This document shows, piece by piece, positions 21,001 through 23,631 of a DNA stretch of 23,631 nt (its first letter is position 1; each line of letters starts with the position of its first letter). The notes beneath the pieces are model-generated. The model was not told the DNA's origin, made no database searches, and saw nothing but the letters and a program-made list of their open reading frames with translations. The position numbers and the translations under genes were made by a program. Source of the stretch: Bacteroidales bacterium UBA1757 (lineage in GTDB: Bacteria > Bacteroidota > Bacteroidia > Bacteroidales > UBA1402); the NCBI GenBank assembly GCA_002315625.1, contig DCHH01000082.1, forward strand, positions 1 through 23,631, given 5' to 3'.

Positions 21001-23627
21001 AGATTCAAGGTGGAGAATTGTGGAATATTTGCGGAGGCGCTGATGATGAAAACTATGATGACAATCGGGTGACCCTTTCATACAGGATGAAGGGGGGAAC
21101 TGTGCATGGATGTTTCTATGGTGGAGCTGCAAGTTTTGAATCATACGGCAGCAAGAAATTCGTTCTTACCGGTGGAACTGTAGAGGGTTGGATTGCAGGC
21201 GGTTCTGATGCATACGCATCTTCTTCAGGCGGTGGCATTGTTTATGGAAAATCATATATCTACATCGGTGGCAATTTGAGGGTGGATAGTAAAGGCTCTA
21301 CGACCCCAGTTGATGCCGGTTTGGGTGGAACTGTCTTCGGCGCAGGAATTGGTAAATCAAGCAGCTTGGACGGAACTATCGGACGGGTAGATGCCGGTAC
21401 GAATGTGGTTGTTGCAGACAACTCATACGTTGAGCGCGGAGTATATGGAGGAGGTTCATACGGTTATACATCATCAGCTTCTTATATGTATGTCACTGGA
21501 GGCCATGTGGAAGGTAAAATAGGTGGTGTGGATGGAACCGATTATGATTCGTCAGTTACTGGCGGCATCTACGGAGGTGCCTGTAAAAACAAGGGCGGTG
21601 CGGTGAATGTCTATATGACTGGAGGAACTGTTGAAGGCGGTATTTATGGCGGCAGTAATGTCAATGGAACCGTTTCGAGTGTCAATATGGTGATTGCAGG
21701 CGGTCAGGTCGGTACGAAAACGAACCTTACGGCAAAAGCTTGTGGTGGCGGTTATGGTACATCAACAGGTGTGTCTGGCAATGTTACCATGACCCTTGGT
21801 GTGGCAGGTACAACAACCTCTCCTTATTTCTACGGTAACTGCTACGGCGGTTCGGCTCTTGGTACGGTTACGGGCAATGTGAGCATGACTATCAACAAGG
21901 GCGGCTCTTACAGTGGTGGCTCTGACGCTGGCGGTGAAATCTACTGCGGCGGTCTTGGGCAGAGCGGAAATACCTCGTATGGTAATGTGGGCGGCTCGCT
22001 GACTACTGTTATCAACGGTACGGACGCACGGCCGGGAGAGGGTGAGTATGCCTACAATGCCGTATATGGCGGCAGTCACTATATCAATCAGAGCAAGACT
22101 CCTTCTGTTACCGTGAACGGTTGTGAGGTAAGCATCAAGGAACTCTATGGCGGTTCGAAACTGGCCACACTTTCCGGCACCAACATTACGGTTAATGGAG
22201 GTAATACAATCGGTTCCGTGTATGGCGGTTCCAATGCTGCAAATATCAACGGCAATGTGACACTGAAAGTTAATGGCGGTGGCGTTGACCGTGTGTTCGG
22301 CGGCAACAACAATAGCGGTACTATCAGTGGCACCATCAACATGACCATCGACCAGAACAGTTCCTGCGAGATGCGTCTTGGTGAAGTTTATGGCGGCGGC
22401 AACAAGGCTGCAAGCAATTCGGTGGCCATCAATATCGGTTGTCCGGGCTATATCGGCCAGCTTTATGGCGGTGCCAACGAGGCCAATATCACGGGCAATA
22501 TCGTGTTGGACGTCCATGGCGGCACGTACGGCACTATCTATGGCGGTAACAACAAGAGTGGTACCATTTCGGGCAGTGTGACGGTGAATGCGAGCAAGAA
22601 CAGTACATGCGACTTGAATATCGGTACGATTTTCGGCGGTGGAAATGTGGCCGATCTGGCTCAGAGTGCCAATAAGGTTACAGTGAATGTCTCCGGCGAT
22701 GGGACCAAGGTCGGCAACATATATGGCGGCGGCAATCTTGCATCGGTCTATTCGACTCAGGTGAATGTGAGCGGCGGTCAGATATCCGGCAACGTTTTCG
22801 GTGGCGGCAAGGGTGAGAAGGGTTCTTCGAAGAACATGATTCTCTCCGGCGGCACGAATGTGAACATCACAGGCGGTACCTTGACCAATGTGTTTGGCGG
22901 CAATGATGCCGGCGGTACGATTACCGGTACACTATCTACAAAAATCGAAAAGAATACTGCCAAGCTTGACATCGAGGGTGAAGTCTATGGCGGCGGCAAT
23001 GAGGCTGCAAGCGCGTCGGGTGCGCTGGATATAGTCTGTGTGGATCATATCGGATCTGTTTATGGCGGTGCGAAAAACGCCAATATCACTGGAAATATTG
23101 CCCTTTCGATAAAGAGCGGCAAGATTGACAATGTCTTTGGCGGCAATAATCTCGGTGGAACCATAAGTGGAACGATTTCAATCGATGTCCAGCATGCCGG
23201 CTGTTCGTCTATTAACATCGGCAACCTCTACGGAGGCGGCAACCTGGCCGACTACTCTGCACCCTCCGGCTCTTTGAACTATCCCGTCATCAATCTGAAG
23301 ACCTGCGGAAAGTCACCGGTTGATTGGGTAAACAGTGGACTTCACTGCCTGAAGGTGGGCAACATCTTCGGCGGCGGTAAAGGTGAAGCTGGTAATGATA
23401 AAGGTAAGGTAACCGGCAATCCGCACATCAATATCTATGCCGGCGAAATCGGCACAGTCTATGGCGGTGGCAATGCTGCCGACGTGGTTGGAGACACATA
23501 CGTAAAGGTCCTTGATGAGGCTACTACCGACAACCAGGACATCTACATAACCGGCAACGTCTATGGCGGCGGCAACGAAGCCTCCGTCACCGGCGCCACC
23601 CACGTCCAAATCGGCCCGAAACCCTAA
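18021..23627 (+). CDS. Large multidomain YGGG-repeat surface protein, no visible sorting domain
   Basis: This frame encodes 1,868 residues starting 35 bases after the first giant gene. A Sec signal ends near AWG31; ATG 18036 (Met6) is an equally good start. Domains in order: three InlB-like repeats (~33-145, 146-243, 244-344, with GYHFKGWAES and GYGFSGWATS cores), a Big_2-like Ig domain (~346-431, ATVDANGVVTGVKSGTSTIT), two chitobiase-C-terminal/FN3-like domains (~434-516 and 520-607, HYTTNGSDPT and YYTKDGSTPT), a segment with YLNDYEDHTWTYY and ANPFSKRP (~617-775), a Ser/Thr-rich stretch, then ~28 YGGG cores (~1000-1868). The domains suggest a modular adhesin. It stops at HVQIGPKP with no T9SS-like domain, only four bases before the window ends. 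The ending may be genuine, a frameshift, or an assembly-edge effect. The first ~570 bases are AT-richer than the rest. Confidence 0.85.
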   Translation: MKYIEMKNVISLLKRVVLLGTFLGFVELAWGGNYYIQVQVDPNPSGAGTVYVGNSNSDPGESSYKTSDDAQQNKEEETRTFYLYTAPVNDLNVFSKWVIASETNKASTATVLNNATSAKGASLVVTNNGSRNNQKLTIEAKYNQYCRLYANSSPTSGGYVYVTDYTHQQTEAQVKSKGLTYDYAERTAKTIFTASAAPETGYHFKGWAESSSSYSTLVSTTQLNSEFEIDVLNSRTVYAMFRPFWQFSATAVATVGGTVSSAGGTATASVNTSEIEGEPTNNKASTLATFTATPADGYGFSGWATSAGTTTIPEGHYANPYTETITNEAKGTEKNLTLYAVFHELVNPTGMSVSPTSIELSKGVTKQITVTLTPDKCYKNITFVSSNPSSATVDANGVVTGVKSGTSTITVTSKNKNGTTAFTKTVAVKVMEQIPAPVVTLEPSASDNYDKAVVTVTAGAGSPSGVVFHYTTNGSDPTETSPTYSVPFKIANLETVKVRAYCPDWYESVIVEETYSKRIVSTPTIEINLSGSEYVVSFTCPDDDVVFYYTKDGSTPTYNKSTGAATGTTTKWNGTAFNPGIVEGVITVIATHTDWRDSDPVSRNYVRASGVSGGVVYLNDYEDHTWTYYAGVDTKVDGGNYNTNYAGILYSPDPRNVKITYQGNGGAVSIDNSETSFVYYCTLEKQSGKWLYTTIANPFSKRPTVGSGDSRWRGFGSWEVVSVSGGSIKSSDGGTTYGVGSQIPAETEIQFVPSGTYTLNCTSMNVVLKVNWVQAYRYTSASSSMSGSTYETNFVVAASGSVSVSSSSKPCTVMAVEPDGSTDYRSGGSCSSISSLSSGIVKMEYIKFTGSSISPAGKSLYVGRGVTTSNSPTLTGCNTNTTVNQLFKVESGTYSKFYCYTTQVSGSNIQKMVVVLGNDYDRATGTNTNLSITGTCHMENCDAISKTTDGDIFKVYIKSGRINSDVTHTTAKESGNCFYLWDNSGGGKGTRSLEIQGGELWNICGGADDENYDDNRVTLSYRMKGGTVHGCFYGGAASFESYGSKKFVLTGGTVEGWIAGGSDAYASSSGGGIVYGKSYIYIGGNLRVDSKGSTTPVDAGLGGTVFGAGIGKSSSLDGTIGRVDAGTNVVVADNSYVERGVYGGGSYGYTSSASYMYVTGGHVEGKIGGVDGTDYDSSVTGGIYGGACKNKGGAVNVYMTGGTVEGGIYGGSNVNGTVSSVNMVIAGGQVGTKTNLTAKACGGGYGTSTGVSGNVTMTLGVAGTTTSPYFYGNCYGGSALGTVTGNVSMTINKGGSYSGGSDAGGEIYCGGLGQSGNTSYGNVGGSLTTVINGTDARPGEGEYAYNAVYGGSHYINQSKTPSVTVNGCEVSIKELYGGSKLATLSGTNITVNGGNTIGSVYGGSNAANINGNVTLKVNGGGVDRVFGGNNNSGTISGTINMTIDQNSSCEMRLGEVYGGGNKAASNSVAINIGCPGYIGQLYGGANEANITGNIVLDVHGGTYGTIYGGNNKSGTISGSVTVNASKNSTCDLNIGTIFGGGNVADLAQSANKVTVNVSGDGTKVGNIYGGGNLASVYSTQVNVSGGQISGNVFGGGKGEKGSSKNMILSGGTNVNITGGTLTNVFGGNDAGGTITGTLSTKIEKNTAKLDIEGEVYGGGNEAASASGALDIVCVDHIGSVYGGAKNANITGNIALSIKSGKIDNVFGGNNLGGTISGTISIDVQHAGCSSINIGNLYGGGNLADYSAPSGSLNYPVINLKTCGKSPVDWVNSGLHCLKVGNIFGGGKGEAGNDKGKVTGNPHINIYAGEIGTVYGGGNAADVVGDTYVKVLDEATTDNQDIYITGNVYGGGNEASVTGATHVQIGPKP
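18117..19052 (+). repeat. Three tandem InlB-B-like ~100-residue repeats (protein-level)
   Basis: Each unit starts with a Gly-rich strand (GAGTVYVGN, SGGYVYVTD, VGGTVSSAGG), passes through a Phe/Tyr-Thr-Ala strand (FYLYTAP, IFTASAAPETGY, FTATPADGY), has an F-x-x-W core (FSKWVI, FKGWAE, FSGWAT), and ends in a strand like LTIEAKYN, TVYAMFRP or LTLYAVFHE. This is the divergent InlB B-repeat pattern common in secreted Bacteroidota and Firmicutes proteins. The three copies are strongly diverged at DNA level, and the first lies in AT-richer DNA. Confidence 0.75.
21018..23590 (+). repeat. Array of ~28 YGGG cores with a higher-order repeat of about 81-113 residues
   Basis: Cores run from ICGGADDE to VYGGGNEAS. 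From 22218 a higher-order unit appears, with copies starting near 22218, 22461, 22719 and 23058 (steps of 81, 86 and 113 codons). A unit contains a YGG(S/A)xxANITGN strand pair, an FGGNNxSGTISG core, a Cys-bearing strand before IG (SSCEMRLG, STCDLNIG, AGCSSINIG) and a YGGGNxA core. The third copy is the most altered. Repeated DNA such as tatggcggcggcaa links copies. The tandem order is much more regular than in the 3,967-residue neighbour, suggesting more recent duplication. Confidence 0.8.
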
Positions 23628-23631
23628 CCAC

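Noticed and set aside
21762..22517. 251-codon open frame on the - strand
   Set aside because: Lies entirely opposite the regular YGGG repeats of the second giant; repetitive Thr/Ala/Val composition follows from the complement of repeated codons.

Overview
The window looks like chromosomal DNA from a Bacteroidales bacterium of the Bacteroides/Prevotella/Porphyromonas type. Four things point there: four consecutive SPII lipoproteins with fimbrillin-like features, starts without a clear Shine-Dalgarno sequence, a giant Sec-exported protein ending in what reads as a type IX secretion (T9SS) C-terminal sorting domain, and a second giant protein built from InlB-like, Big_2-like and chitobiase-C-terminal-like modules. 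Genus cannot be decided from the sequence. All genes lie on the + strand and there is no gene-free stretch longer than about 300 bases.

Left edge (1-660). The window opens inside an unidentified coding region whose last 61 codons are visible. A GC-rich hairpin follows, then an intact MNT-type minimal nucleotidyltransferase (247-543, MntA antitoxin family). The partner HEPN (HepT-like) toxin gene survives only as its first ~11 and last ~24 codons in two different frames, so the toxin-antitoxin pair is broken. A 10-bp perfect palindrome lies just before the next gene.

Fimbrillin-like block (661-6069). Four lipoprotein genes are packed with 1 to 15 bases between them. Each has a lipobox cysteine followed 31-34 residues later by a Thr-Arg or Thr-Lys site, as expected if fimbrillin-type precursors are trimmed by a basic-residue protease. 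Three share a Lys-Tyr-Trp-Asp motif and further blocks; the fourth is divergent. This looks like subunits of a type V-like pilus.

Giant-protein block (6082-23627). Twelve bases downstream begins a 3,967-residue protein. It has a Sec signal, about 39 glycine-rich cores of the [VI][YF]GGG type, a second internal repeat family (consensus roughly I-S-x3-Y-x2-L-x3-x-K-x2-F), an Ig-like and a GLUG-like segment, and a terminal T9SS-like domain. After 35 bases comes a 1,868-residue relative with about 28 further YGGG cores behind a mosaic of adhesin-type domains. This second protein stops abruptly, without a sorting domain, four bases before the window ends.

Working model (inference): 661-17985, and perhaps on to 23627, is one transcription unit making a surface apparatus of lipoprotein-derived pilus subunits plus one or two very long beta-solenoid-like adhesins. 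The pairing of fimbrillin-like lipoproteins with giant YGGG-repeat proteins is the best candidate in this window for an undescribed system.
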